Counted from the first letter of the stretch, positions 15,590 to 25,386 are shown. The stretch: 64,000 nucleotides of DNA from Marimicrobium sp913061115 (GCF_047729875.1 NZ_CP159826.1:2108001-2172000); one strand, 5' to 3'. Numbers and translations: made by a program. Notes: generated by a model not told the origin, from the letters alone.

Positions 15590-17278
15590 ATGAAACAACT
15601 AGGAATACTCGACTCTGCCTTCGTCAATCTGGAGCAAACCAATACCCCTCAACATGTCGGCGGCTTGGGAATTTATGATCCGTCAACCGCCCCCGGGGGG
15701 TTCGTTCGCTTTAAAGACGTCATTGCCAGCTTTGAGCGGCGCCTCGGAGATCTGCCGTTATTTCGAACGCGATTAGTAGAAGTTCCCGGTGGCCTGGACA
15801 GGCCCTACTGGATAAAAGACGCTAACTTTGACGTAGAGTTTCATCTGCGACATATCGCCCTGCCACAGCCTGGCGACTGGCGGCAGTTATGCATTCAGAC
15901 CGCCCGCCTCCACTCTCGTCCGCTGGATATGTCCCGGCCTCTGTGGGAAGCCTATATTATTGAGGGATTGGACAACATCCCTAACCTTCCCAAAGGCTGT
16001 TTCGCCGTCTACACCAAAATGCACCATTCCATGGTCGACGGCGCCGGTGGTTCGTCCTTTCTGACGGCCTTGCACGATCTGATACCGAATCCTGAGCAAA
16101 AACACAGCTGGGAGACTGAACCGCGTCTGGTAGACACAGCACCTTCAGTTGCAGAACTAATGACCAAAGCGACCCTCAATAGTGCGAAAAACACAGTGCA
16201 ACTCGTCACGGGCACTGTCAGAGGTGCTACAGCCCTGACGCAATATGCCATCGATATTGCGCGCAAAGAAGTCCCTGCCCCTGACATATCAGCACCGAAA
16301 ACCATTCTAAACAAGTCTGTTGGCCCACACCGCGTGTTTGACGCAGCAGAATTCCCTCTGGAAGGCTTCAAGGACATCAAAAATGTTGTCAATGCTACGA
16401 TAAACGACGTCGCTCTTAGCGTTATTGGGGGTGCTCTGCAGCGCTACCTGGCGTCTAAGGGTGAGGCACCGAAGGAGGGATCTCTCGCAACGGCTATGCC
16501 CTTGAACATGCGTACCCGACGCGGAACCACCGACGAAAACAATCAGGTCGGCTCGGTGTTTTCCTCACTACACACTGATATCGCTGACCCGATCGAGCGA
16601 ATTACTGCGATCAAAGGGTCGACTGAAGAAGCGAAGGTCAGCGGCGAAGCAAGCCCCATGGTAGATGCACTGATGTTGGCAGGCGTGCTTGCTCCCGTCA
16701 TCTCAAAATCGGTAGCCAGCTTCTGGTCGCGCAATCAATTGTCCAAACACATTCCAGTGAATATCTCGACCTGCATTTCCAACGTCGCAGGCCCCAACTT
16801 CCCGCTGTATTGTGCGGGTGCCAAAATGGTAGACTACTATGGACTAGGTGTACTGACTCCCGGCATGGGGATTTTCCATCTCGTATTCAGCTACTCTGGC
16901 AAACTCACGTTGTCCGTTCTGGCGGATAGGGACATCATGCCTGACCCTGAGTTTTATCACGACTGCCTGGTGACTGCCTATGAAGAGCTTTATGCCGCTG
17001 CGACCAAACTGGAGCCCGCGCGGCGTAAAACAGCAGCGATTGCGGCCAAAGCTAAGATCCAATCACCCAAGCGAGCACAAGCCCCCATCAGGCCAATAGG
17101 TGCAGTAGCGCCCAAGTTGCGCTCCAAAACGCGCTCCTCGGTAGACCCTTTGGTAAAAAGAGTGACAAAGCCTAAGAACCCCGTTAAAGCACCGATAAAA
17201 GTCCGCGGGACAGCGACACCCAAGAACAAGGAGAGCGTTGCAGTGAAAAAACGCGCGCCCAAAAAATCAAAACTCTAG
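15590..17278 (+). CDS. Wax ester synthase/diacylglycerol acyltransferase (WS/DGAT) with histone-like tail
   Basis: This enzyme joins acyl-CoA to a fatty alcohol or diacylglycerol, making wax ester or triacylglycerol storage droplets at the membrane. The core (about 1-475) has the catalytic HHxxxDG motif as MHHSMVDGAGG near residue 145, PLDMSRPLWE about 25 residues earlier, and the late NISTCISNVAGP and GLGVLTPGMGIFH segments of the WS_DGAT_C domain. Unusual: from about residue 475 to 562 the protein continues as a Lys/Ala/Pro-rich tail (for example KRAQAPIRP, PKNPVKAPIK, KKRAPKKSKL) with almost no acidic residues, resembling histone H1 or the PhaF phasin tail. Known WS/DGATs end near 450-480 residues. 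Confidence 0.93.
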   Translation: MKQLGILDSAFVNLEQTNTPQHVGGLGIYDPSTAPGGFVRFKDVIASFERRLGDLPLFRTRLVEVPGGLDRPYWIKDANFDVEFHLRHIALPQPGDWRQLCIQTARLHSRPLDMSRPLWEAYIIEGLDNIPNLPKGCFAVYTKMHHSMVDGAGGSSFLTALHDLIPNPEQKHSWETEPRLVDTAPSVAELMTKATLNSAKNTVQLVTGTVRGATALTQYAIDIARKEVPAPDISAPKTILNKSVGPHRVFDAAEFPLEGFKDIKNVVNATINDVALSVIGGALQRYLASKGEAPKEGSLATAMPLNMRTRRGTTDENNQVGSVFSSLHTDIADPIERITAIKGSTEEAKVSGEASPMVDALMLAGVLAPVISKSVASFWSRNQLSKHIPVNISTCISNVAGPNFPLYCAGAKMVDYYGLGVLTPGMGIFHLVFSYSGKLTLSVLADRDIMPDPEFYHDCLVTAYEELYAAATKLEPARRKTAAIAAKAKIQSPKRAQAPIRPIGAVAPKLRSKTRSSVDPLVKRVTKPKNPVKAPIKVRGTATPKNKESVAVKKRAPKKSKL

Positions 17279-17431
17279 ACCAGCACAATCTCAACGAAAG
17301 CCAATCGACGCGTCATAGACAGAGAAAAATTTAAACTTCAATAGAGGTATATTCAGTCTGATAACCGTTAACGTTCGCCCAGCCGCACGAGTTGGAGCAC
17401 GTAAATCTGCAACATCAGACAGTTCCCAGCC

Positions 17432-18280
17432 ATGAGCAAGAAAAAGCGGCGCGACATCCCGCACTTTAAAACACCCATCATAGAAACCCATTGCCACCTG
17501 GACTATCTGGATCAGGCGGACCTGGAAATCACCCTTGCAAAATCACGCCAGGTCGGAATTGAGCGGATTATCACTATCGCTGTCTCAGCCGGCAATCTAG
17601 AGAGTGTCATGAAACTCGCCACGTCTTCCGCCAACATATGGGGCACACAGGGGATCCATCCACATGAGGCTGAGTCGTACACGCCTGAGGTTGATGCCAT
17701 CATCCGAAGAAACGCAGGGCATGCCAAAATACTTGCGGTGGGCGAAATCGGCCTAGACTATTATTACGACCACGCAGACCGCGCGGTGCAGCGTTCAGTT
17801 TTTGAGCAGCAACTGCAGACTGCTATAGAACTTGACCTGCCTGTCGTCATCCATACTCGAGAAGCCGACGATGATACGCGCGACATACTAAAAAATTGCA
17901 GTACGTCCCTTACTCGCAAGGGTGTGATACACAGCTTTACCTCCTCTCTGGCACTGGCAGAGTTCTGTCTCGCAGAGGGTTTTATGCTGGGGTTTAACGG
18001 CATCACTACTTTCAACAGCGCAGATAACGTGAGGCAAGTTGTCGCCGCCACGCCTATGACTCAGCTATTACTTGAAACGGATGCTCCGTATCTAACCCCT
18101 GTTCCCTATCGTGGCAGACCTAACGCGCCCTATTATCTACCTTTTATTGCTGAAACCCTCGCCGCTATCAAGGAAGTCGATATTGAAGAATTATTGCAAC
18201 AAGCCTACTGCAATAGTCTGGATGTCTTTTTCTCTGGCATACAGGAAAGACAGGCAACAACACCTGCAGCACCAGGTTAA
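17432..18280 (+). CDS. TatD family metal-dependent hydrolase (DNase-like)
   Basis: A 282-residue TIM-barrel hydrolase. The two-metal site is complete: ETHCHLD (HxH), the Glu in VGEIGLDYYY, His in PVVIHTRE, His in VIHSFTSS and Asp in LLETDAPYL. Family members are 3'-5' exonucleases active on single-stranded DNA and RNA, or D-aminoacyl-tRNA deacylases. The N-terminal basic extension (MSKKKRRDIPHFK) and C-terminal tail are not conserved. It sits alone between WS/DGAT and rapA, all in one direction. Confidence 0.9.
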   Translation: MSKKKRRDIPHFKTPIIETHCHLDYLDQADLEITLAKSRQVGIERIITIAVSAGNLESVMKLATSSANIWGTQGIHPHEAESYTPEVDAIIRRNAGHAKILAVGEIGLDYYYDHADRAVQRSVFEQQLQTAIELDLPVVIHTREADDDTRDILKNCSTSLTRKGVIHSFTSSLALAEFCLAEGFMLGFNGITTFNSADNVRQVVAATPMTQLLLETDAPYLTPVPYRGRPNAPYYLPFIAETLAAIKEVDIEELLQQAYCNSLDVFFSGIQERQATTPAAPG

Positions 18281-18379
18281 ATTTCGGCACACTAGACCCA
18301 AGCTTATGCGCGCTTTCAGTGATAAACTACTCCCCGTTTTAAATGCCCCTCTTTGCAATATCACAGGCAAATCTCTTTG

Positions 18380-21142
18380 ATGGACTACATTATTGGACAA
18401 CGCTGGGTAAGTCATGCTGACGCCCAATTAGGACTTGGTATCATTGTAGACATCGAAGGGCGTCGCGTTACCCTCGCCTTTCCCGCCGTGGAAGAGGAAC
18501 GCACCTACGCCATCGAAAATGCTCCCCTCACACGACTGCGCTTTAAGGTGGGGGACCATATCTCTACGGTTGATCAGGTCGAAGTGCTGGTAACTGAAGT
18601 CACGGAGCACCACGGGCTATTGGTCTATATCGGCACGGATCACCACGAGCAGCAGTTGACAGTATCTGAACTGGAGCTTGACGCATTTATCCAGTTGACC
18701 ACCCCACAGCAGCGGTTACTCAATGGGCATTTCGACAAGCACAGTGAATTTGCGTTGCGCTTCGCAACCTTTATACATATGGACAAGCTACAGCGCTCGA
18801 CTGTGCGAGGCCTGATGGGCTCACGTACAAACCTTTTGCCGCACCAAATTTATATCGCTAATGAAGTAGGTCAAAGGCACGCCCCACGTGTGCTGCTGGC
18901 GGACGAAGTAGGCCTTGGAAAAACGATTGAGGCAGGAATGATCATTCAGCAGCAGATGCTGACGGGGCGCGCCTCCAGAATACTCGTATTGGTGCCGCCC
19001 AGTCTGTTGCACCAGTGGCTAGTAGAAATGCTACGTCGCTTCAATTTGCATTTTTCTCTTTTCGATGCCGAGCGTCTGGCTGAAATCACCGAAGATAATC
19101 CCTTCGAGACAGAACAATTAGTGCTCAGCAACCTCGAGCTTTTTGACTCCCAACCCGCATTGCGAACCGAGGCGCTGGCTTCACAATGGGACCTGATAGT
19201 CATTGATGAAGCCCATCATCTGCGCTGGGCACAAGACACTCCAAACGATGACTACGCATTTGTTGAAGCCCTAGCACAACAAACGAAAGGGCTATTATTA
19301 CTCACTGCTACACCTGAACAAACTGGACAGGCCAGCCATTTTGCGCGTCTTCGTTTGCTAGATCCTTCGCGCTTTCATGACTTACAGAAATTCAAGGATG
19401 AGGAACAACAGTACCACAAATGGAGTGAGCTAGCCGACGCGCTAGAAGCGGGCAAAGTCGTTGATGATCTGCCCTCGGGGCTGGACGCTGGGGCACCTAC
19501 CGCTAGCATCATCGAACAAATACTAGATCGACACGGCACGGGACGGGTCTTGTTCAGAAATACTCGCGCTGCCGTTGCAGGTTTTCCACAACGGATACTG
19601 CACCAATACCCGCTGGAGGCGCCGGAGGAGTACATACACGCACAGCTCGACCTCAAGGAACGGCTTTATCCAGAAACACCCTACCTCGACGACAGCTGGC
19701 TTGCATTCGACCCACGAGTAACCTGGCTGGAAAAAATGCTTAAACAGCTTCGCCCTGCCAAAGTTCTGGTCATCTGTGCGCACGCTTCAACTGCAGTTGC
19801 GCTAGAACACCATTTGCATCTGCGTGCCGGCATCCGATCCTCGGCCTTTTATGAGGGGCTGTCGATCATTGAACGGGATCGCGCCGCGGCCTATTTCGCA
19901 GATGAGGTAAACGGTGCGCAGACGCTTGTCTGCTCAGAGATTGGGAGCGAAGGACGCAACTTCCAGTTTTCTCACCATCTCATATTGTTCGATCTACCGA
20001 TGAACCCGGACCTGCTCGAACAACGCATTGGACGCCTCGACCGTATCGGACAACAGTGCGACATAGACATTCACGTGCCATATCTCGCGCAAACTGCCCA
20101 GCAGTCATTATTCGAATGGTATGACCAAGGTCTCAACTTGTTCCGCGATAGCTGTTCTGCGGGGTATATGATTTTTGAAATTTTTCAGGACCGCCTTTTA
20201 TCAGAATTAGAACAGCGTACAGAGACTTTTGATACCCTGCTGATAGACAGTGCAGTTTTTACTGCAAGGACACGACAGGAATTGCGCGACGGTCGCGATA
20301 AGTTACTGGAACGCAACTCCTGCAAGCCTGTTATCGCCGACGCTCTAATTGATGAAGTTGTGGCTATCGAAGCCAATAATACGCTAGAGCCCTATCTCGA
20401 AGCTCTGTGTGAAACCTTCGGAGTCGAGCAGGAGTTTCACTCTGAACAAACACTGGTGTTACGGCCCTCTGAAAACATGCTAATCGGTCATTTTCCGGGC
20501 CTCAGGGAAGACGGCACCACTATTACCTTCAACCGCGAAAAGGCGCTTATACGGGAGGATCTGGAATTCCTGACATGGGAGCATCCGATGATCCTCGGGG
20601 CAATGGACATGGTGCAATCAACTGAAATAGGCAATGCTGCACTCGGCACCATTACACTAAAAGGTGTGGCACCTGGCACCATGCTGTTGGAACTGCTCTA
20701 TACCGTTAATTGTGTTGCCCCTAGGACCCTTCAACTTGAGCGTTTCTTACCCCTTAATCCTATGCGCCTGCTCGTCGACGCGCGAGGAAAGGATCTCTCA
20801 GACCTGGTACCGCATGAACGTCTCAATCAACTCATCCAGAAAGTTAAGAAAGCCACCGGTCTGGCCATCATCAAACAGGTACATGCGGAAGTGGAAGCCA
20901 AAATGTCGCTGGCGTCAGCGCAAGCCGAGAAAAAACTAGAGGAAATACTAATTGATGCGGAGACAACAATGCGCATCGACTTGAGTGCAGAATTAGACCG
21001 GCTCACCAGCTTGCGAATAGTCAACCCGTCCATTCGCCAGGAAGAGCTGGACCACCTCACCTACCGTATGGAAGAGTGTTCCACACACATTAAACACGCT
21101 AATCTGCAACTGCAGGCTCTGCGGTTGATAATCACTACCTAA
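18380..21142 (+). CDS. rapA: RNA polymerase-associated SWI2/SNF2 ATPase RapA
   Basis: RapA recycles RNA polymerase from post-termination complexes by ATP-driven translocation. ATG at 18380 is chosen because the protein then begins MDYIIGQRWVS, matching the family N-terminus. Domains: N-terminal Tudor-like pair (1-105), helicase lobe 1 with Walker A LADEVGLGKTIEAG (near 180) and VIDEAHH (near 280), lobe 2 with ICAHASTAVALEHH, SEIGSEGRNFQ and QRIGRLDRIGQ (near 480-560), then the long RapA-specific C-terminus. 920 residues against about 968 in E. coli. Intact. Confidence 0.96.
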   Translation: MDYIIGQRWVSHADAQLGLGIIVDIEGRRVTLAFPAVEEERTYAIENAPLTRLRFKVGDHISTVDQVEVLVTEVTEHHGLLVYIGTDHHEQQLTVSELELDAFIQLTTPQQRLLNGHFDKHSEFALRFATFIHMDKLQRSTVRGLMGSRTNLLPHQIYIANEVGQRHAPRVLLADEVGLGKTIEAGMIIQQQMLTGRASRILVLVPPSLLHQWLVEMLRRFNLHFSLFDAERLAEITEDNPFETEQLVLSNLELFDSQPALRTEALASQWDLIVIDEAHHLRWAQDTPNDDYAFVEALAQQTKGLLLLTATPEQTGQASHFARLRLLDPSRFHDLQKFKDEEQQYHKWSELADALEAGKVVDDLPSGLDAGAPTASIIEQILDRHGTGRVLFRNTRAAVAGFPQRILHQYPLEAPEEYIHAQLDLKERLYPETPYLDDSWLAFDPRVTWLEKMLKQLRPAKVLVICAHASTAVALEHHLHLRAGIRSSAFYEGLSIIERDRAAAYFADEVNGAQTLVCSEIGSEGRNFQFSHHLILFDLPMNPDLLEQRIGRLDRIGQQCDIDIHVPYLAQTAQQSLFEWYDQGLNLFRDSCSAGYMIFEIFQDRLLSELEQRTETFDTLLIDSAVFTARTRQELRDGRDKLLERNSCKPVIADALIDEVVAIEANNTLEPYLEALCETFGVEQEFHSEQTLVLRPSENMLIGHFPGLREDGTTITFNREKALIREDLEFLTWEHPMILGAMDMVQSTEIGNAALGTITLKGVAPGTMLLELLYTVNCVAPRTLQLERFLPLNPMRLLVDARGKDLSDLVPHERLNQLIQKVKKATGLAIIKQVHAEVEAKMSLASAQAEKKLEEILIDAETTMRIDLSAELDRLTSLRIVNPSIRQEELDHLTYRMEECSTHIKHANLQLQALRLIITT

Positions 21143-21166
21143 AGAGCAGTCTTAGCCACCCTAATA

Positions 21167-23287
21167 TCACGTGTTAGTGGCCGCGCCCGGGAGGGAGTCT
21201 TTCCCCGACAGCTCTAGCTCTACCTGAGCCAAGAGCTTCTCGAACTTAATCTTAAATATGTCCTTACTAAACAAATGGCTGCGCTCAAAGGCACATTCAG
21301 CCATCGTTTTGCGCCGGCCTTCGTCCCCAATAAGTGTAAGACTGAACATCTTTAAATCGTCTAGCGTCGAAAACCTATAGCCAGAATACTGATGTTCAAC
21401 AATCTCCTTCTGTCCGCCACCATCAATGACAACGGGAACACAGTAGTTTTGCATGGCCTCAACCGTTGTCATACCAAAATGCTCAACGCGCTCTGGTTGA
21501 ATCTCATCCAACCCACACGCGTGCCAAAATATCGCTGCCGCGCGATAATATTCCTTAATATCACTGACAGCGGCATTCACGCTCAGCTCAATGGGACACT
21601 GCGCTTGCGCTACCGCGTCTTTAATGGCTTCGAGATAGATATTTTCAGGCGTACTTCCTCCAACCAACACCAACTTCCATCCCCGCATTTGAATCGGGTA
21701 ATCGACACACATCTCACTGAATGCCCGCACCAGCTCAATCTGCTTTTTACTGCCACTTACTTCAAAGCGAGAAACCGAGAGAATAATATTGTGTTTTTCA
21801 TCAGGCCTACTGTCTGGGTTGTACATATTCACTGGTGGATACAGTTTATCACTAGGATTTAACTGCCAGCGCTTTTTCACCCAGTCGCCAGTATAATCGC
21901 TATTCACAATCAAATGGTCATACCGGTCGACCTGAAAGAAATTCTCTTTTTCCTGATCAGGAAAGTGACACACAAAAAGAGACACCGCCGAAAGCGGATT
22001 GACTTTCCCCAACATGTTCGCATTAATAAAAATATCGTAGTTCAAACTCTCCCAACTGATTATGTCAAAAGGATTTTCACTTTCATTGACCACCATAGAC
22101 TCATTCGGCGTGTAACAACCTCTCTCTTCGAAAAAAGGAATTTTGATGATTTTCATGGCACTAGGCGTAAGGTCAATATCAAACCAGTCCTTGAAGTCAC
22201 TTAGTTGCACATCATTATTAAAAATATACGTAACATCATAACGATCCTGCAGAATAGCGGCCATCTCAGCGACATATCGCTGCCCGCCACCGGCAAAATG
22301 TCCAGCATGGTCATAAATTCCGACACGTATTTTACGCAGCCCTAAAATGACTTCCAACTGCGAGAAAAAAGTATAAGCACTGCAAACACCGATATAGTCG
22401 GGAAGACAATCTTTGAGTAGGCGTAGCACCGCTGTGACTGTGTCTGTGTCATGGTAAATACACATTTTTCGCATGCTGTGCAAAAGAGACCGATACAGGA
22501 GGTCATACTGTCCCGCCTCATAGCAATGAGAAGTCTCTATACAACCAGGCAACTCGAGAGGGAAGTGCTTGGCTACAAAAAGAAAGCGATTTCGGGTACA
22601 AAAGAAATCACACAATTTTTCCGAAGAACTGCCATGGTACTGATGATACAGAATACTGCTGGGCGAATACCAAAGCTTCCATCCTTTCTCTCGGCAACGA
22701 ATACTGTAATCCATATCCTCCACAAACATAATGAAGTCTTCGTCCCAGTCGCCAACATCCTCCAGACATTGCCGACGAAACATCACCGAGCCACCCGTGA
22801 CATACTCGCGTTCAGCCGCTGTCGCGTACCGAGAGGAATCGTCACCTTCAAAACCGATATCCCTGAAGTAAAACTGGCCAACTTCCTCAACACCCACACT
22901 ATTAATTTTTTTATTTTCTGAAAAAAGTATCTTACTCTGAACAGCACCGACATTTTTATCAGTTCGAAAAATGTCAAAAAAACCCTGCAACCACTCAGAA
23001 TCCACTGTTGCATCATTGTTCGCTATAACGACATAATCTCCTTGAGAACTAGCGATCCCCAAATTTAATGCTCGGGCATAATTATTTTCATCGTTCTCGA
23101 GTATCCTGACCTGCCTACAGTGCTCTCGGACCCAATTAACTGAGCCATCACTCGAGCCGTTATCTACCATAAGTATTTCGACGTCGAGACCATGCTGATT
23201 TGACGCGCCTAGAGAATTAAAAAAAACCTCGAGGAAATCCATCGCATTAAACGTCACCGTCAAAACCGTGACCCTAGGGAGGCTCAT
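21167..23287 (-). CDS. Two-domain glycosyltransferase (GT2 + GT4 fusion)
   Basis: A 706-residue protein with two transferase domains. The N-terminal GT-A domain (about 1-300) is GT2: VTVLTVTFNAMDFL, MVDNGSSDGS, the NNDA metal site near residue 91, and FIMFVEDMDYSIRCREKGW, in the style of rhamnosyltransferases. After a helical spacer comes a GT-B domain (about 320-690) of GT4 type: IYDHAGHFAGGGQRYV, LSVSRFEVSGSKKQIELV and EHFGMTTVEAMQN. Likely builds two linkages of a surface polysaccharide or O-antigen. It overlaps the upstream small gene by four bases (ATGA). The block is visibly richer in A/T than rapA next to it, suggesting an acquired glycan locus. Confidence 0.88.
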   Translation of the reverse strand: MSLPRVTVLTVTFNAMDFLEVFFNSLGASNQHGLDVEILMVDNGSSDGSVNWVREHCRQVRILENDENNYARALNLGIASSQGDYVVIANNDATVDSEWLQGFFDIFRTDKNVGAVQSKILFSENKKINSVGVEEVGQFYFRDIGFEGDDSSRYATAAEREYVTGGSVMFRRQCLEDVGDWDEDFIMFVEDMDYSIRCREKGWKLWYSPSSILYHQYHGSSSEKLCDFFCTRNRFLFVAKHFPLELPGCIETSHCYEAGQYDLLYRSLLHSMRKMCIYHDTDTVTAVLRLLKDCLPDYIGVCSAYTFFSQLEVILGLRKIRVGIYDHAGHFAGGGQRYVAEMAAILQDRYDVTYIFNNDVQLSDFKDWFDIDLTPSAMKIIKIPFFEERGCYTPNESMVVNESENPFDIISWESLNYDIFINANMLGKVNPLSAVSLFVCHFPDQEKENFFQVDRYDHLIVNSDYTGDWVKKRWQLNPSDKLYPPVNMYNPDSRPDEKHNIILSVSRFEVSGSKKQIELVRAFSEMCVDYPIQMRGWKLVLVGGSTPENIYLEAIKDAVAQAQCPIELSVNAAVSDIKEYYRAAAIFWHACGLDEIQPERVEHFGMTTVEAMQNYCVPVVIDGGGQKEIVEHQYSGYRFSTLDDLKMFSLTLIGDEGRRKTMAECAFERSHLFSKDIFKIKFEKLLAQVELELSGKDSLPGAATNT

Positions 23288-23625
23288 TTTAAATCACTCT
23301 GCGCCGGAAAAACAAACGTTGATCGTATACTTTTCAGCTCACTTGCTAACACTATTACATCGACCTGCAACTTGGCCGAGGGCGCAGTCGTCGACGTTGT
23401 TGGCCTATAGCTGGCAGGCAAAACCTTTCGCTTATCGAGCCGCGCAAAAACCGAATCACCTCTAGCAATCAAAAACATCTTAGCTCGAATATTTGCAACA
23501 CGTTTATCGACTTCAAGCCAGACGCTCTTCCACATCAGCCTGAACCTTCCGGTTCTGAACATCTGATAGGCGTTGATACATCTATCTAGAAAATAGCGTA
23601 TCTTTTTCTTCGTTAGACTAGACAT
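23284..23625 (-). CDS. Small basic protein translationally coupled to the glycosyltransferase
   Basis: 113 residues, not confidently recognised. The N-terminal half is basic and aromatic (SLTKKKIRYFLDRCINAYQM, RFRLMWKSVWLEVDKRV), like the short helical stub that precedes many multidomain glycosyltransferases. The C-terminal half is Ser/Thr/Pro-rich. Its TGA overlaps the ATG of the glycosyltransferase (ATGA), so the two are probably made together. It may be the split-off N-terminal segment of the larger enzyme. ATG at 23625 is used; an in-frame TTG lies three codons earlier. Confidence 0.55.
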   Translation of the reverse strand: MSSLTKKKIRYFLDRCINAYQMFRTGRFRLMWKSVWLEVDKRVANIRAKMFLIARGDSVFARLDKRKVLPASYRPTTSTTAPSAKLQVDVIVLASELKSIRSTFVFPAQSDLK

Positions 23626-23709
23626 GCCGTTCAAAACCCTTGTCTCATAGTGAGCCTTATTCGAAAGCGTCGAAAAATTTTACTCAGGCTCTCGCCGTCT
23701 AACAATCAT

Positions 23710-25335
23710 TTACCCAGCGAACGATTTCAACTGAAAAACCTCAATGCTACCCCAGAAAGCCAGCAGCGGACATTGCTGCGCAATTGCATGCGCCTCGTCA
23801 AGCGAGTCAGCTTCAATCACAGTGTAGCCATGCGGCCGCACTAAATTTCCATCATCTAACGCGCCCCGTGAGCCTAAAGTTTCTGCACCTACTATCTCTG
23901 TCACAAAAGCACCAAATGGAACGGGTAATGTCGCCAGCCATGCGCTTACCTTGTCACGAAGTTCCTTGGTATCTAAACCTAGCGGCTCATCACCCCGCCG
24001 ATACATAAACATAAATTGCGGCTTCCGCGGGATGGCGATTCGCTCCCTATATTCGCTCAACTTTTCACTGACACCAGGAACATCTGACCCAACACGATCA
24101 GCCAGCCTCATTAGTGTGAGCGCCGACCCGACGTCTCTCCGCTCGGCTTGTAACGCTAGATCTCTAAAAATATAGGCTTCTTTTTCAGAAAAAATCGTCC
24201 GACCTAACCCCTTATTTTTATCATCTCCATCGGTTACTAGGTTCGTTATCTCGTTAATGCATGAAAAGAAAATCGTGCATACGCTCGCATAATCTGCCGT
24301 TGCAAGTTGATGCTTTGCATCTTTGGCTATTAACTTGAGAATTGCGATCAAAACATCAAAGTCGGCACTATTTATACAATCTCTCGGCACAACCAAGTCA
24401 TCGGGCGGTGCAAACAACGGATGCACTTCGGGGAAAAATTTCCGCTGTACGATGGCGTTAGATTCAATGAAGCTATCGTAGATTGACGCTCGCGAGTCAA
24501 CGCTAGGCAATTGACCTCTGCCCGACAACCTCTCCATGATAGTTTTTTTGCACCGGTCCCTCATAACACCTGCATCAGGCATCACTGTGCTCTGCGGAAA
24601 TATTATATTAACGGCTCTTGCAAGGGCTTGCCCAAACGGCGTCAAAGACTCGTTTTCAACTGCACGAGGCTTATCCAGCTCACCTACCAGAGCGGCATCT
24701 ATCTTTGCTGTGAAGTCATCAAGCAAATCCCCATTTAAGAATCGGTCTTGAAGAAAAAGGGAGACGTCCAAAGACTCAAATCCGAAACCTCTTTCCCAAT
24801 TGGCAAGCATTTCATAGTAATTAAAATAAGTATTTTCAGGTCTGCAACGTTCCAGAAATTCCGAGAAAGATTGTGTACCACCCGATTTAAGATGCGTTGA
24901 ATAATATGACTTGCACGTTGTCGCCTGCTCTCGCAGATAGCACACTATTTTTATTTCATCAAAATAGGGTGTTAGAAGCTTGGATAAATTGTCTAATTCC
25001 GCCTCAGTCCTGATTCTGGAGTGAAAATGTTCACTGGACATAATGACGGTGGTTACATGCTGCGGGAGACCACGTATTTCACTATCAAACGCCTTTATGA
25101 ATCGTCTCTGGAATTCCTGCCTTTGTTCCAAGGTTTGAATTCCCCGATTCCGAAAATAGTCATCCCGTCTATGTTCATCGAGACAATAAGCAGGAAGCGC
25201 TTGATTATTTCTTTTACCAGCACTTTGAAGAAAATGAAATCCAGCGCCTTTAAGTTTCCCTCTATTTTGGTATAAATACCTTTGAATCGAGGTAGTACCG
25301 GTTTTTTCAGTCCCAATGTGAACAATAGCTTTCAA
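23710..25335 (-). CDS. Sulfotransferase-like protein with a C-terminal YCII-type domain
   Basis: TTG at 25335 is chosen as start: AAGGA lies 8 bases upstream, and the protein then begins MKAIVHIGTEKTGTTSIQ, the usual start of PAPS-dependent sulfotransferases. That phosphate-binding loop (residues 7-15) and the later VCYLREQATTCKSYYS segment (3'-phosphate site with Arg) support the call. The middle (about 250-430) is helical and unassigned. The last 100 or so residues (FMFMYRRGDEPLG through YTVIEADSLDEAHAIAQQCP) look like a YCII/DGPF domain, normally a stand-alone alpha-beta barrel protein. I know of no described enzyme with this fusion. Context suggests sulfation of the glycan built by the neighbouring transferase. 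Confidence 0.75.
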   Translation of the reverse strand: MKAIVHIGTEKTGTTSIQRYLYQNRGKLKGAGFHFLQSAGKRNNQALPAYCLDEHRRDDYFRNRGIQTLEQRQEFQRRFIKAFDSEIRGLPQHVTTVIMSSEHFHSRIRTEAELDNLSKLLTPYFDEIKIVCYLREQATTCKSYYSTHLKSGGTQSFSEFLERCRPENTYFNYYEMLANWERGFGFESLDVSLFLQDRFLNGDLLDDFTAKIDAALVGELDKPRAVENESLTPFGQALARAVNIIFPQSTVMPDAGVMRDRCKKTIMERLSGRGQLPSVDSRASIYDSFIESNAIVQRKFFPEVHPLFAPPDDLVVPRDCINSADFDVLIAILKLIAKDAKHQLATADYASVCTIFFSCINEITNLVTDGDDKNKGLGRTIFSEKEAYIFRDLALQAERRDVGSALTLMRLADRVGSDVPGVSEKLSEYRERIAIPRKPQFMFMYRRGDEPLGLDTKELRDKVSAWLATLPVPFGAFVTEIVGAETLGSRGALDDGNLVRPHGYTVIEADSLDEAHAIAQQCPLLAFWGSIEVFQLKSFAG

Positions 25336-25386
25336 GTCAATCTTCCTTAAAAAGCTGAAAGTAAAGCATTTTATAGATTCTGACAA

